DNA from: Egaibacter sp046050465
GTDB lineage: Bacteria; Pseudomonadota; Gammaproteobacteria; Burkholderiales; Burkholderiaceae_C
Length of the DNA stretch: 30,319 nt
Assembly: GCA_046050465.1 (NCBI GenBank)
Contig: JBJOPS010000030.1
Location: 1 to 30,319 of the forward strand
Direction of reading: 5' to 3'
Below, one piece after another: positions 6,430 to 14,648 of this stretch. Position 1 is the first letter of the stretch; every line of letters begins with the position of its first letter. Under the pieces are notes generated by a model. The model saw only the letters and a list, made by a program, of their open reading frames with translations, did not search any database and was not told the DNA's origin. The translations under genes and the position numbers were made by a program.

Positions 6430-7320
6430 ATGCCATGCTCTTTGGGTACTCCTGTGCCAAGCCCCCGCTACTCGTTGGTTATTGCCACACTGGACGATTG
6501 TGGAGATTTGGGAAACTGCCTTGCGAGCTTGGTGGCGCTCAATCCCGGGCCAGAATTTGAAGTGATCGTGGTGGACCAAAATGACGACACTCAGTTAATC
6601 GGCCTGATTGCACAATTCTCCAAGAAACTCAATCTTGTGCATGAGCACGTTCCCTACCACAACGCCAGTCGCGCCCGTAATTCCGGTGCACGATTGGCGC
6701 GTGGGGAATGGCTGGCATTTCCTGACGACGATTGCGAGCTCATGCCTGACGTTCTCAACGAGGCCGAGCGTTTGACGGTTGATTCACGCGTCATGGTGGT
6801 CACTGGCCAGACCATCGATCCGGCTGGGGTGCCCAATGTCCTTCGCTGGAGGCAAGAACCCCAAGAGTTCACCTGCCGGACCATGTTTGGATGCTTAACT
6901 GAAGCAACTCTGTTTGTCCGCCGGGACATTTTCCTCGCGGTCCAGGGCTTTGACCAGCGCTTCGGCCCGGGCGGAACTTTCCCCGCGGCGGAGGGCATCG
7001 ACCTGATGAATCGCCTGTTCACCCGCTTTGGCGACGGCAGGGCATGCTACAGCCCGCGCATACGTATGCGCCATCCGACCAAGATTCCACCTTGGAATGC
7101 TTGGGCTGTGGGCAGGTTTCACAGATATGCTTTGGGCGACGGGGCATTGATTGCCAAGAACCCGCAATCCCATATGCTGTCTTGGGGCCTGCGAACGGCG
7201 GTGACAGCGACACTCCAGGCACTAACTTTTCGTGGATGGCGCAGCTTGGCCTATGCCGCCAGATTGACGGGCCTCTTCGCAGGCTTCATTGCCTTTCACA
7301 TGAAGTCCGAGCGAAACTGA
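6430..7320 (+). CDS. Family 2 glycosyltransferase
   Basis: A 296-residue GT-A-fold glycosyltransferase that probably transfers a sugar from a nucleotide donor at the cytoplasmic face of the membrane. The first strand YSLVIATLDD (residues 14-23) is followed by VIVVDQNDD, HNASRARNSGA and the metal-binding FPDDDCE (Asp99-Asp101). A later EGIDLMNRLF (188-197) corresponds to the catalytic acidic pair region of GT2 enzymes. The open frame extends backwards through the tRNA to 6292, which cannot be coding. I chose the ATG at 6430 because it follows the tRNA hairpin and gives a normal GT2 N-terminus, though no clear Shine-Dalgarno is visible. It is the first gene of a seven-gene block; donor and acceptor cannot be told from sequence. 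Confidence 0.87.
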   Translation: MPCSLGTPVPSPRYSLVIATLDDCGDLGNCLASLVALNPGPEFEVIVVDQNDDTQLIGLIAQFSKKLNLVHEHVPYHNASRARNSGARLARGEWLAFPDDDCELMPDVLNEAERLTVDSRVMVVTGQTIDPAGVPNVLRWRQEPQEFTCRTMFGCLTEATLFVRRDIFLAVQGFDQRFGPGGTFPAAEGIDLMNRLFTRFGDGRACYSPRIRMRHPTKIPPWNAWAVGRFHRYALGDGALIAKNPQSHMLSWGLRTAVTATLQALTFRGWRSLAYAARLTGLFAGFIAFHMKSERN

Positions 7321-7325
7321 CGTAC

Positions 7326-8504
7326 GTGCGCGCACTCAAGTACGTTTCCTGGGGCGATACCACTGGCTACGCCGTTGCTGCCAAGTCTTATGTCAAAGCA
7401 CTTATCGAAGCTGGCATTGACCTGAGTTGGACCCCCATGCTGACCGGCAAGAATTTGTACGAAGTGCATGAGGGTATGAATTGGCCCTGCCCGATACTCC
7501 AGCCAGTGTGTAACCGAGTGACCGATTACGACACCGTATTGATCCACACGGTGCCAGAGTACTATCCGCCATGGATAGAAAAAGAGCGCCGCGCAGGTCG
7601 ACGCATACTTGGTTATGCGGTGTGGGAGCTGGATCGCCTGCCCGACCACTGGCCGACGATCCTGAACCGTCTCGATGGTGTGATCGTGCCCTGTCGCTGG
7701 AATGTAGAAGTCTTCAGGAATTCGGGCGTTACCGTACCCATCCATGTGGTTCCACACCTCTCCCAGTTTGACAACCAGCTCGCAGCAGACACCCGAACAT
7801 TACATGCCAATCCCGGCGTGCGCTTGGGACGGGTCAAACAAGAGGCTGAATTTGTCTTCTATACGGTGGGGTTTTGGTCACATCGCAAGGCCCTTTACTT
7901 GGCCTTGGAAGCGTATTGGCGTGCGTTTCAGGCGGGTGAATCGGTACTGATGGTGATCAAGACCAGTGCCCAGGACATTACTTGCTGGCATCGCCATTGG
8001 CGCAACGCCTTCCGAATGCGCCATCCTTCGCCACAAAGAACAATTGCGTCCATGGCCAAGCGTTTTCCACATGCCGCACCGGTGCTTGTGATTGCAGATG
8101 AATCGTTGTCAGAACCGCAAATGCGGGCGTTACACGAAGCGGGTGACTGCTTCGTCTCTCTTTCTCGTGCCGAGGGGTGGGGTTTGGGGGCCTTCGAGGC
8201 TGCGCGTCTGGGGCGACCGGTGGTCATGACCGGATACGGAGGTCAGCTCGATTTTCTCGATCCCAAATTGGCGTACTTGGTGGACTACGACATGGTTGCG
8301 GTGCATGAGCCCACTTGGGCTGCCAACTATCGCCCCACAGACCAATGGGCAGGCCCGCGCGTAGATCACGCAGTTGCTCATCTTCGTACTGTTTTCGAAA
8401 ATCGATCCGAGGCAAAGGAGCGTGCCAGACAACTGGCTGAAAAGATCCGGCAGGAGTTTTCTCGGGATGCCGTTCTGGCAAGTTTAATGCGGGCCCTGGC
8501 GTAG
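7326..8504 (+). CDS. Family 4 glycosyltransferase (GT-B fold)
   Basis: A 392-residue GT-B glycosyltransferase. The C-terminal nucleotide-sugar domain is clear: FYTVGFWSHRKAL, then SRAEGWGLGAFEAARLGRP, which carries the retaining EX7E motif with Glu283 and Glu291, and a following TGYGGQLDFL. The N-terminal acceptor domain begins RALKYVSWGDTTGYA. I used the GTG at 7326, six bases after the preceding stop, since the first beta strand starts there; an ATG at 7236 (422 residues) would overlap the GT2 gene by 85 bp. No strong ribosome binding site supports either, so the start is uncertain. Second gene of the glycan block. Confidence 0.88.
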   Translation: MRALKYVSWGDTTGYAVAAKSYVKALIEAGIDLSWTPMLTGKNLYEVHEGMNWPCPILQPVCNRVTDYDTVLIHTVPEYYPPWIEKERRAGRRILGYAVWELDRLPDHWPTILNRLDGVIVPCRWNVEVFRNSGVTVPIHVVPHLSQFDNQLAADTRTLHANPGVRLGRVKQEAEFVFYTVGFWSHRKALYLALEAYWRAFQAGESVLMVIKTSAQDITCWHRHWRNAFRMRHPSPQRTIASMAKRFPHAAPVLVIADESLSEPQMRALHEAGDCFVSLSRAEGWGLGAFEAARLGRPVVMTGYGGQLDFLDPKLAYLVDYDMVAVHEPTWAANYRPTDQWAGPRVDHAVAHLRTVFENRSEAKERARQLAEKIRQEFSRDAVLASLMRALA

Positions 8505-8513
8505 GGAGCGATC

Positions 8514-9419
8514 ATGATTCCAAACGTCTTTCACTTCGTCTTCGGCCTGCGAAAACAGACCGAACCCTTCCACCTGATGTATTACCTGTGTCTGGCGTCT
8601 TGTATCGAGGTGAATCAGCCTGAAGCCGTGCATTTTCATTATGACCACGAGCCTTGGGGCGAATGGTGGGAGCGGATCAAGTCAAAACTGGTGTTGCGTC
8701 GCATAGATCCAGAGAGATCAATCGTTGAGTACCATTACAGCAATCCGCAGTTGAATCAATTTCGCTATGCCCATCTGGCGGATTTCGCTCGGCTACGTAT
8801 CTTGCTTGACGAAGGCGGTATTTATGCCGACATCGACACGCTTTTTTTACGGCCAATCCCAACACAGTGGCGCGCGCGCCGCTTTATCCTTGGGCAAGAG
8901 AAGTCCCCTCATCCGGCAGTCCATGGCGGTTCTCTGTGCAACGCCTGGATCGCTTGCAGGCCCAACGATGAGTTTTGCCGCCGCTGGCTGGATGAGATGA
9001 GCAAGGCCTTCGATGGCAGTTGGAGCAATCACTCGACTTTGCTGCCATACCGGCTCTGGCGGCAGCATCCGCAACTTCTCAATGTCGAACCGGAGAGCGC
9101 CTTCTATGCTTTGGACTGGAGCCCTCGCGGCATCAATAACTTGTTTGTGCGAGGGGTCGATTTGCCAGCGAATGCGTACAGCCTTCACCTATGGAGCCAC
9201 TTGTGGTTCGCAAGGGATCGTACCGATTTCAGTCTCTTCCATGGGGGAATGTTGACGGTCGATTATGTACGCTTTGCAGAAACCACATACGCCCGCCTGG
9301 CGCGTCAATTTCTGCCCGAAGAAACCCTGGGTAGACGATCGCTGTATCTGTTGCAGGCCGTGCGATCTGCACTCGATCATCCGCTTGGCACTGCGCGCCA
9401 GTGGCTGCATAAACAATGA
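8514..9419 (+). CDS. GT32-like glycosyltransferase with DXD sugar-binding region
   Basis: A 301-residue protein of the Gly_transf_sug/OCH1-like type (GT32). The diagnostic segment is RYAHLADFARLRILLDEGGIY followed by ADIDTLFLRP, where Asp106-x-Asp108 binds metal and nucleotide sugar. The MIPNVFHFVFG start is typical of this family (usually IPKxIHxxW-like). A NHSTLLPY stretch and a later SLHLWSHLW fit the C-terminal half. GGGAGCG precedes the ATG at a good distance. It follows the GT4 gene by 9 bp and its stop overlaps the next start (ATGA). Bacterial members add hexoses in capsule and lipopolysaccharide synthesis; the sugar here is unknown. Confidence 0.87.
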   Translation: MIPNVFHFVFGLRKQTEPFHLMYYLCLASCIEVNQPEAVHFHYDHEPWGEWWERIKSKLVLRRIDPERSIVEYHYSNPQLNQFRYAHLADFARLRILLDEGGIYADIDTLFLRPIPTQWRARRFILGQEKSPHPAVHGGSLCNAWIACRPNDEFCRRWLDEMSKAFDGSWSNHSTLLPYRLWRQHPQLLNVEPESAFYALDWSPRGINNLFVRGVDLPANAYSLHLWSHLWFARDRTDFSLFHGGMLTVDYVRFAETTYARLARQFLPEETLGRRSLYLLQAVRSALDHPLGTARQWLHKQ

Positions 9420-11149
9420 ATCAGGTCATACCCATGAAGCCCATGGGAAAATTGACCGAGCTGTTTTCGGCCCTGCGTTGTTTCTTTACCTCTTCCCACA
9501 AGCGGCAGTTACTCAAGGTTTCGGGCTGGGCATGCCTGCTGTCGTGCCTGGAAATGTTGCTGGCAGCCGCTGTCATCCCCTATGTGCAGTGCCTGGGAGG
9601 GGCATGCCCGGAAACCGCTCACAAGCTGGCGGGAGTCCTGGGGTGGCCTGCCGTGCAGGCACTGAGCCTGGGGTTGATCGTGTTGATCACCATGAAGCTT
9701 GGTGTGCAAGCTCTCCTGACATGGGAGGGATCTGATCTGAATCAACGGGTTCAACGCGACACTGTCATTCAATTGCTTGAGGGCTATTTGCATCTGAACT
9801 GGACCAGCTTTCGCTCCAGACACGCAACCCATTACTTCCGGCGTTGTGCCACGACAGCTATAGACGCGGCATACGTGACTCAGCAGTGCGTCACCATGAT
9901 CTCTTCAGTCCTGTTGCTGCTGTTCCTGGTTGGGCTGATGCTCTGGACATATCCTGTGGCCTCCATTGCATTGGCAACTTTTGCGGGCTTGAATATTTTT
10001 ACTCAGCGCCTTGTTGGAAATAAGCAAAATCGCATTGCCCAGGAGCGGGAGCTGGCCCTTCAGCGATGGAGCATTGGCATGACGGAAGCCTTTGCCTTGT
10101 TCCGTGAAATCCGCGTCTATTCTCTGGAACGCTTTTTTTTGAGCCAGATGGATCGCTCGATAAAAAAACTGGCTTATGCCAATCAGCGTTTGAGCTTCCT
10201 TCCGACGCTGCCACGCCTGATCCTGGACTTTGCCATATTCAGCGTTCTGTTGATCGCTGTCGCGCTCTGGTTGGTTTTGCAACGGCCGATAGGGGAATTG
10301 GCGGCCCCATTAATTTTTTATGCCGTCGTGGCCCGAACCATTGTGCCCGCCATGATCAATCTGCTGAGCACACGGGCGGTCCTGTCCGGAGCGATCATCA
10401 ATATTCAACTGGTCCTGGACGAGCTGACTTGGGCCGCCGCTGCGCGCTGCCCAAAGATAGGCATTGCCACTGTACCCTCGGAAAGAGGACGGTTTGCCCT
10501 TGAAGACCTCACATTTCGACACGAGCCCGGACTGCCGCCGGTGGTGTTCCAAAGCAATTTCGAGGTTTTGCATCCATCGTGGGTTGCCGTTGTGGGCGCT
10601 TCCGGGTCTGGCAAGAGCACCCTAGTCGAGCTGTTGTGCGGGATTCAAGCACCGCAGGTGGGCCGGGTTGTTCATGGTTGGCCCGACGGGACGGCACCGA
10701 AGGTCGCCTACCTGCCGCAACATGTGGCTTTACTGGACAGCACGATCGCGCAAAATGTGATTTTTGGTTTTGACGAAGGAGATACCACGCGTGTTGACGA
10801 AGCCCTGGCTCTCGCGTGTCTCGATGAGCTTGTTGCAAGCCGAGTCAATGGTTGTGACGCTCCAGCGGGGGCGGACGGTGCCCTTTTGTCTGGTGGTGAG
10901 CGTCAGCGGCTGGCACTGGCGCGTGCACTCTATCGAAATCCGGATTTGCTGCTGATCGATGAGGGTACCTCGGGGCTGGACGAACAGACTGAAGCACGTT
11001 TGTTTGCCAGGTTGCGCAAGCAGCGCCCTGACATGAGCGTGATTTACGTTACCCATCGCAGTTGCAGCTTGCATTTCGCAGACAAGGTTGTGCGTCTGCA
11101 GGGTGGCACACTTGTTGAGATCCCAGGTAGTTGGCCAAACCATGAATGA
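9416..11149 (+). CDS. ABC exporter with fused membrane and ATPase domains, probable glycolipid flippase (PglK/MsbA-like)
   Basis: A 577-residue half-transporter. The membrane domain covers about residues 35-335 with hydrophobic helices near 38-56, 82-100, 160-178, 181-195, 270-290 and 297-315. The ATPase domain has Walker A GASGSGKST (394-402), a Q loop in YLPQH, signature LSGGERQRLALARAL (491-505), Walker B LLLIDE (511-516) and switch His547. DEGTSGLD replaces the more common DEATSALD, with the catalytic Glu kept. It probably acts as a homodimer that moves a lipid-linked saccharide across the inner membrane, like Campylobacter PglK. Function is inferred from the family and from its place among glycosyltransferases. 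The start overlaps the previous stop (ATGA). Confidence 0.88.
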   Translation: MNQVIPMKPMGKLTELFSALRCFFTSSHKRQLLKVSGWACLLSCLEMLLAAAVIPYVQCLGGACPETAHKLAGVLGWPAVQALSLGLIVLITMKLGVQALLTWEGSDLNQRVQRDTVIQLLEGYLHLNWTSFRSRHATHYFRRCATTAIDAAYVTQQCVTMISSVLLLLFLVGLMLWTYPVASIALATFAGLNIFTQRLVGNKQNRIAQERELALQRWSIGMTEAFALFREIRVYSLERFFLSQMDRSIKKLAYANQRLSFLPTLPRLILDFAIFSVLLIAVALWLVLQRPIGELAAPLIFYAVVARTIVPAMINLLSTRAVLSGAIINIQLVLDELTWAAAARCPKIGIATVPSERGRFALEDLTFRHEPGLPPVVFQSNFEVLHPSWVAVVGASGSGKSTLVELLCGIQAPQVGRVVHGWPDGTAPKVAYLPQHVALLDSTIAQNVIFGFDEGDTTRVDEALALACLDELVASRVNGCDAPAGADGALLSGGERQRLALARALYRNPDLLLIDEGTSGLDEQTEARLFARLRKQRPDMSVIYVTHRSCSLHFADKVVRLQGGTLVEIPGSWPNHE

Positions 11150-12344
11150 CCTGCGGCCCATTGCGCTTTTGTTGACTCCGGTACTCCCTGTTGCAGGTGT
11201 ATCTGGCCGATCGTTGCGCGCGTGGGACTGGCTACAGGAACTGGCGAGCACGCATCGTGTCCATGTGCTTGTTGTGGATTCGCAAGCGCCGATATTGCCC
11301 AAAGCTGATCCGGCGACGGGCGTCTGGACGGTTGCCGCAACAACCGCTGTCACTTCCCGTGGCAGGCGCGCCTTGGGCTTGCTGTTTCCACCCTTGTGTC
11401 TACTGTCTCGGCGCTACCTGGCAGACTGGGTTCATCTGGCGGGGGGCGATATTTCGGATGACCTCGGCAATGAGCTTGGCCGCGAGCCTGTGGAACGCGT
11501 GGTTGTATTTCGCCTTTATCTTCACGATGTCGCATTGGCCATTGCGCGGCGATTCCCATTGGCTGCGCTTGAGCTCGACATGGACGATCTTGAGTCACGC
11601 ACTCGACTCAGCGTTGCGGGCTCGCTCTTGCGGATGGGGTATCTTCGGGCGGCCGCGCGCTGGACGGCAACAGCCCTTCAATGTTTGCTTGTGGAACGCT
11701 ATTGCCCGGGACCCTATCACAAGGTCTGGCTTGCGTCGGAACAAGACTGCCAGCATGCCAGGACGCGCCTGGCCCCTGTTGTCTGCAGCCGACCCAATCG
11801 CCTGCCCATGCCCATGGCAATCAAGGCCCCTCCCGAAGGAATCATCCGCCTGCTGTTCGTCGGCACGCTTAACTACCCTCCCAACGAAGAGGCCGTGCTT
11901 GATCTGCTCAACGGGGTGGTGCCCGAATTGCGGCGGCGCCTGAATCTTCCCTGGCGGCTTTGCGTCGTCGGCCGCCATGCCTCAGCGCATTTGACCGCGC
12001 TGCTTGCCACCGCACCTGAGGTTGAATTTGTGCCGAATGCCGACACCATGACCCCTTGGTACGAAGCCTCTCATGCGGTCGTGGTTCCTCTGCGATCCGG
12101 TGGAGGAACCAAGTTGAAGACACTGGAAGGTTTCGCACACCGCCGGGCAGTGGTGTCCACCCGCCACGGCATGCGCGGGCTTGGTGCCGTGGCGGGTGAA
12201 CACTATCTGCTTGCCGAAACCCCCGCAGAGTTTGCAGCGGCGATTACCCGCCTCGCGCATGACCACTCACTTTCTGAACGGCTGGCCGAATCTGGCCGGG
12301 TACTTTTTCATCAGCACAACACAGCAAATGAAAAAGCGGGATGA
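11142..12344 (+). CDS. Family 4 glycosyltransferase
   Basis: A 400-residue GT-B glycosyltransferase. The nucleotide-sugar half starts near residue 233 with IIRLLFVGTLNYPPNEEAV and continues with WRLCVVGRHA, VEFVPNADTMTPWYEASHAVVVPL and the SGGGTKLKTLEGFAHRRAVVST segment that contacts the donor. The N-terminal half is poorly conserved but contains LELDMDDLESRTR, seen in related enzymes of polysaccharide loci. I used the ATG at 11142; it overlaps the end of the ABC gene by 8 bp and gives a normal first strand (PIALLLTPVLP). The 3' end overlaps the next gene by 17 bp. Acceptor and donor unknown. Confidence 0.87.
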   Translation: MNDLRPIALLLTPVLPVAGVSGRSLRAWDWLQELASTHRVHVLVVDSQAPILPKADPATGVWTVAATTAVTSRGRRALGLLFPPLCLLSRRYLADWVHLAGGDISDDLGNELGREPVERVVVFRLYLHDVALAIARRFPLAALELDMDDLESRTRLSVAGSLLRMGYLRAAARWTATALQCLLVERYCPGPYHKVWLASEQDCQHARTRLAPVVCSRPNRLPMPMAIKAPPEGIIRLLFVGTLNYPPNEEAVLDLLNGVVPELRRRLNLPWRLCVVGRHASAHLTALLATAPEVEFVPNADTMTPWYEASHAVVVPLRSGGGTKLKTLEGFAHRRAVVSTRHGMRGLGAVAGEHYLLAETPAEFAAAITRLAHDHSLSERLAESGRVLFHQHNTANEKAG

Positions 12345-13476
12345 ATTGATACCGACCCAATGGGTACTGCACGATTACCTCCAGGTCAACGGGGGGGCCG
12401 AGCGTCTGGTTGCCACATTGGCCCGCGGGCTACCTGGATTTGGGCTTGCCGTCTCGGGCATTTATTCCGGATTTTCCGATACCGCCCACCTTGATCGACT
12501 GACTTGGCGGATCATCGACGGTTCGATGCGCTGCTTGCCACGTGTTTCCAGGGCATTGCTGGCCTTTGGCTACAGTTCCCGACTCATTCGCTCTGCGGAA
12601 CAGGTCATTTACAGCGGCGTCTACGCGCCCTTGGCAGTGCAATATCAACAGCGCGGACACCGAATTTTTTATTGTCATACTCCACCTCGCTTTGCCTTTG
12701 ATCGAGAGAGTCGCTACCTGTCTCGCTTTCATGCTCTATTGCGGCCACTGGTTCGCGTTGTGATTGCGCGCTATCGCTGTGCCTATCTCGAAGCATTGCG
12801 CAAGATGGACGTGGTCATCTGCAACTCACAACACGTGCGCCAACGACTGCGCGCCGAAACTGGCCTTGACTCGAGGGTGGTCTACCCCCCTATCGACACG
12901 GAGCGTTTTCACTATCACGGGCAAGGAAATTACTACCTATCGGTTGCAAGACTGGAGCCGTCCAAGCGGGTCGACCGAATCATTCGCGCCTTTCTGGCCA
13001 TGCCGGACCGTCAACTGCTGGTGCTCTCTGGAGGCTCTGAGCTGCAGCGCTTAACGGCGTTGGCCGCAGACGCCCCAAACATCCATTTCACAGGCTGGAT
13101 CAATGACCCGACGTTGACCCATTTCATGGGGTATGCGATTGCCGCCATCTATATTCCGGAAGACGAGGACTTCGGCATGTCTGCTGTCGAGGCGATGGCA
13201 GCAGGAAAACCAGTGATTGGTGTCAATGAAGGTGGCTTGCGGGAAAGCGTTCTGCACGGGTGCACCGGAATTTTGCTTTCAGCCAACCCGACGCCTGAGG
13301 CAATTGTCTCTGCGGTCAAGCAACTCCCGGCCGAGGTGGCGGCCACCATGCGCAGAGCCTGCCAAGAACGTGCCGCCGTATTTTCGACTGAAAAATTCCT
13401 GAACGCCTTTCAATCAATCGTGGCCCACCCTATTGGCAACGCCCTATGCCATGAGCCCGAAAAAGACTCTACCTGA
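12328..13476 (+). CDS. Family 4 glycosyltransferase
   Basis: A 382-residue retaining GT4 enzyme. The N-terminal acceptor domain shows the glycine-rich loop VNGGAERLV (about 20-28). The donor domain shows YYLSVARLEPSKRVDRIIRAF, then IYIPEDEDFGMSAVEAMAAG, which contains the EX7E motif, and KPVIGVNEGGLRE. The ATG at 12328 was chosen because the family N-terminus (WVLHDYLQVNGG) follows closely; it lies inside the end of the previous gene, overlapping by 17 bp, and earlier in-frame starts would overlap much more. The stop overlaps the next start by one base (TGATG). It is the sixth gene of the block. Confidence 0.88.
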   Translation: MKKRDELIPTQWVLHDYLQVNGGAERLVATLARGLPGFGLAVSGIYSGFSDTAHLDRLTWRIIDGSMRCLPRVSRALLAFGYSSRLIRSAEQVIYSGVYAPLAVQYQQRGHRIFYCHTPPRFAFDRESRYLSRFHALLRPLVRVVIARYRCAYLEALRKMDVVICNSQHVRQRLRAETGLDSRVVYPPIDTERFHYHGQGNYYLSVARLEPSKRVDRIIRAFLAMPDRQLLVLSGGSELQRLTALAADAPNIHFTGWINDPTLTHFMGYAIAAIYIPEDEDFGMSAVEAMAAGKPVIGVNEGGLRESVLHGCTGILLSANPTPEAIVSAVKQLPAEVAATMRRACQERAAVFSTEKFLNAFQSIVAHPIGNALCHEPEKDST

Positions 13477-14585
13477 TGCGCATTCTCCATTTCTACAAGA
13501 CATCTTTCCCAGACAGCACGGGAGGCATTGAGCAGGCCATCGATCAACTCGCGCGCAGCACCTCTCGACTGGGTTTGGAGGTGGATGTCCTGTGTCTTGC
13601 GCGAAACCCCGCACAGCCCGTGAAACTCAACGGCTACACCGTTTACCGTGCACCTCTTGATTTCCAGATCGCTTCCACAGGTTTTTCAGTGTCTGCCATC
13701 TCCCAGTTTGCCCGCCTCGCCCGGCGGGCCGATCTGATCCACTATCACTTTCCGTGGCCATTCATGGACCTGGTCCACTTTGTCACCCGCTTGAACAAAC
13801 CGTCTGTACTCACGTACCACTCAGACATCATCCGTCAAAAGCATCTGCTGAAGCTCTACAAACCATTGAAAGCGCATTTCCTCAACGCAGTGAGCAGCAT
13901 TGTGGCTACGTCGCCGAATTACTTGGCGACAAGTGACGTACTGGCCAGATTCAAAGATAAGGTGCGGGTCATCCCTATAGGACTGGATCAGGCGACCTAT
14001 CCGCAACGATCAGAAGAAAGACTAGCGTGCTGGCATCGAAGGTTTGGAGATCGATATTTTGTTTTTGTAGGAGTCCTGCGGTACTACAAGGGATTGCATG
14101 TTCTGCTGCAAGCCGCTCAAGATACGGGTTACCCGGTTGCCATTGCCGGAGCCGGCCCGCTTGAAAAAGAGCTGAAGCAACATGGCACCAAGCTAGGTAT
14201 GAGCAACGTCCATTTTCTTGGTTTTCTCTCTGAGGAAGACAAGATGTCGTTGATCCAGGCCAGCCTGGGCGTGGTCTTTCCTTCACATCTGCGCTCCGAA
14301 GCATTTGGGATTTCCTTGCTCGAAGGCGCCATGTGTGGCAAGCCGCTGATTTCAAGCGAAATCGGAACCGGGACAACGTTTATCAACATCCACCAGGAGA
14401 CTGGTCTCGTGGTAGAACCCGGCAATCCTGTTGCATTGCGTGAGGCCATGCGCACACTCTGGAATTGCCCGGAGAAAGCCCGGATCATGGGAGCGAAGGC
14501 ATATCAACGCTACAGGGATCTTTTTACAGCGGATCAGATGGCGAAGTCTTACATGAGCTTGTACCAGGAACTGCTCACTTCGTAA
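13476..14585 (+). CDS. Family 4 glycosyltransferase (mannosyltransferase-like)
   Basis: A 369-residue GT4 enzyme with an intact GT-B layout. The start MRILHFYKTSFPDSTGGIEQAI has the acceptor-domain glycine loop. LTYHSDIIRQK and VVATSPNYL-like segments follow, and FVFVGVLRYYKGLHVLLQAA opens the donor domain. SEAFGISLLEGAMCGKPLIS carries EX7E, followed by GTTFINIHQETGLVV. The stretch with YHSDIIRQ and the GxGTTFI pattern recall the WbdB/WbpY-type mannosyltransferases, but the sugar cannot be assigned. It begins on the last base of the previous stop codon and ends the block. Base composition is clearly more AT-rich than the psuK-psuG genes immediately downstream. Confidence 0.88.
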   Translation: MRILHFYKTSFPDSTGGIEQAIDQLARSTSRLGLEVDVLCLARNPAQPVKLNGYTVYRAPLDFQIASTGFSVSAISQFARLARRADLIHYHFPWPFMDLVHFVTRLNKPSVLTYHSDIIRQKHLLKLYKPLKAHFLNAVSSIVATSPNYLATSDVLARFKDKVRVIPIGLDQATYPQRSEERLACWHRRFGDRYFVFVGVLRYYKGLHVLLQAAQDTGYPVAIAGAGPLEKELKQHGTKLGMSNVHFLGFLSEEDKMSLIQASLGVVFPSHLRSEAFGISLLEGAMCGKPLISSEIGTGTTFINIHQETGLVVEPGNPVALREAMRTLWNCPEKARIMGAKAYQRYRDLFTADQMAKSYMSLYQELLTS

Positions 14586-14598
14586 TGGCATGTTGCGC

Positions 14599-14620
14599 CC
14601 TTGTATCAACCTTGTATCAA
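14599..14620 (+). repeat. Tandem duplication of an 11-bp unit upstream of psuK
   Basis: CCTTGTATCAA occurs twice in immediate succession (14599-14609 and 14610-14620) in the 63-bp spacer between the glycan block and psuK. It is followed by a TATAAA hexamer at 14633-14638. It could be a pair of operator half-sites or simply a slippage duplication; the second TTGTAT is 15 bp before TATAAA, a short but possible promoter spacing. Confidence 0.6.
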
Positions 14621-14648
14621 GTCAGCGACTTTTATAAACGTGAGCAGT

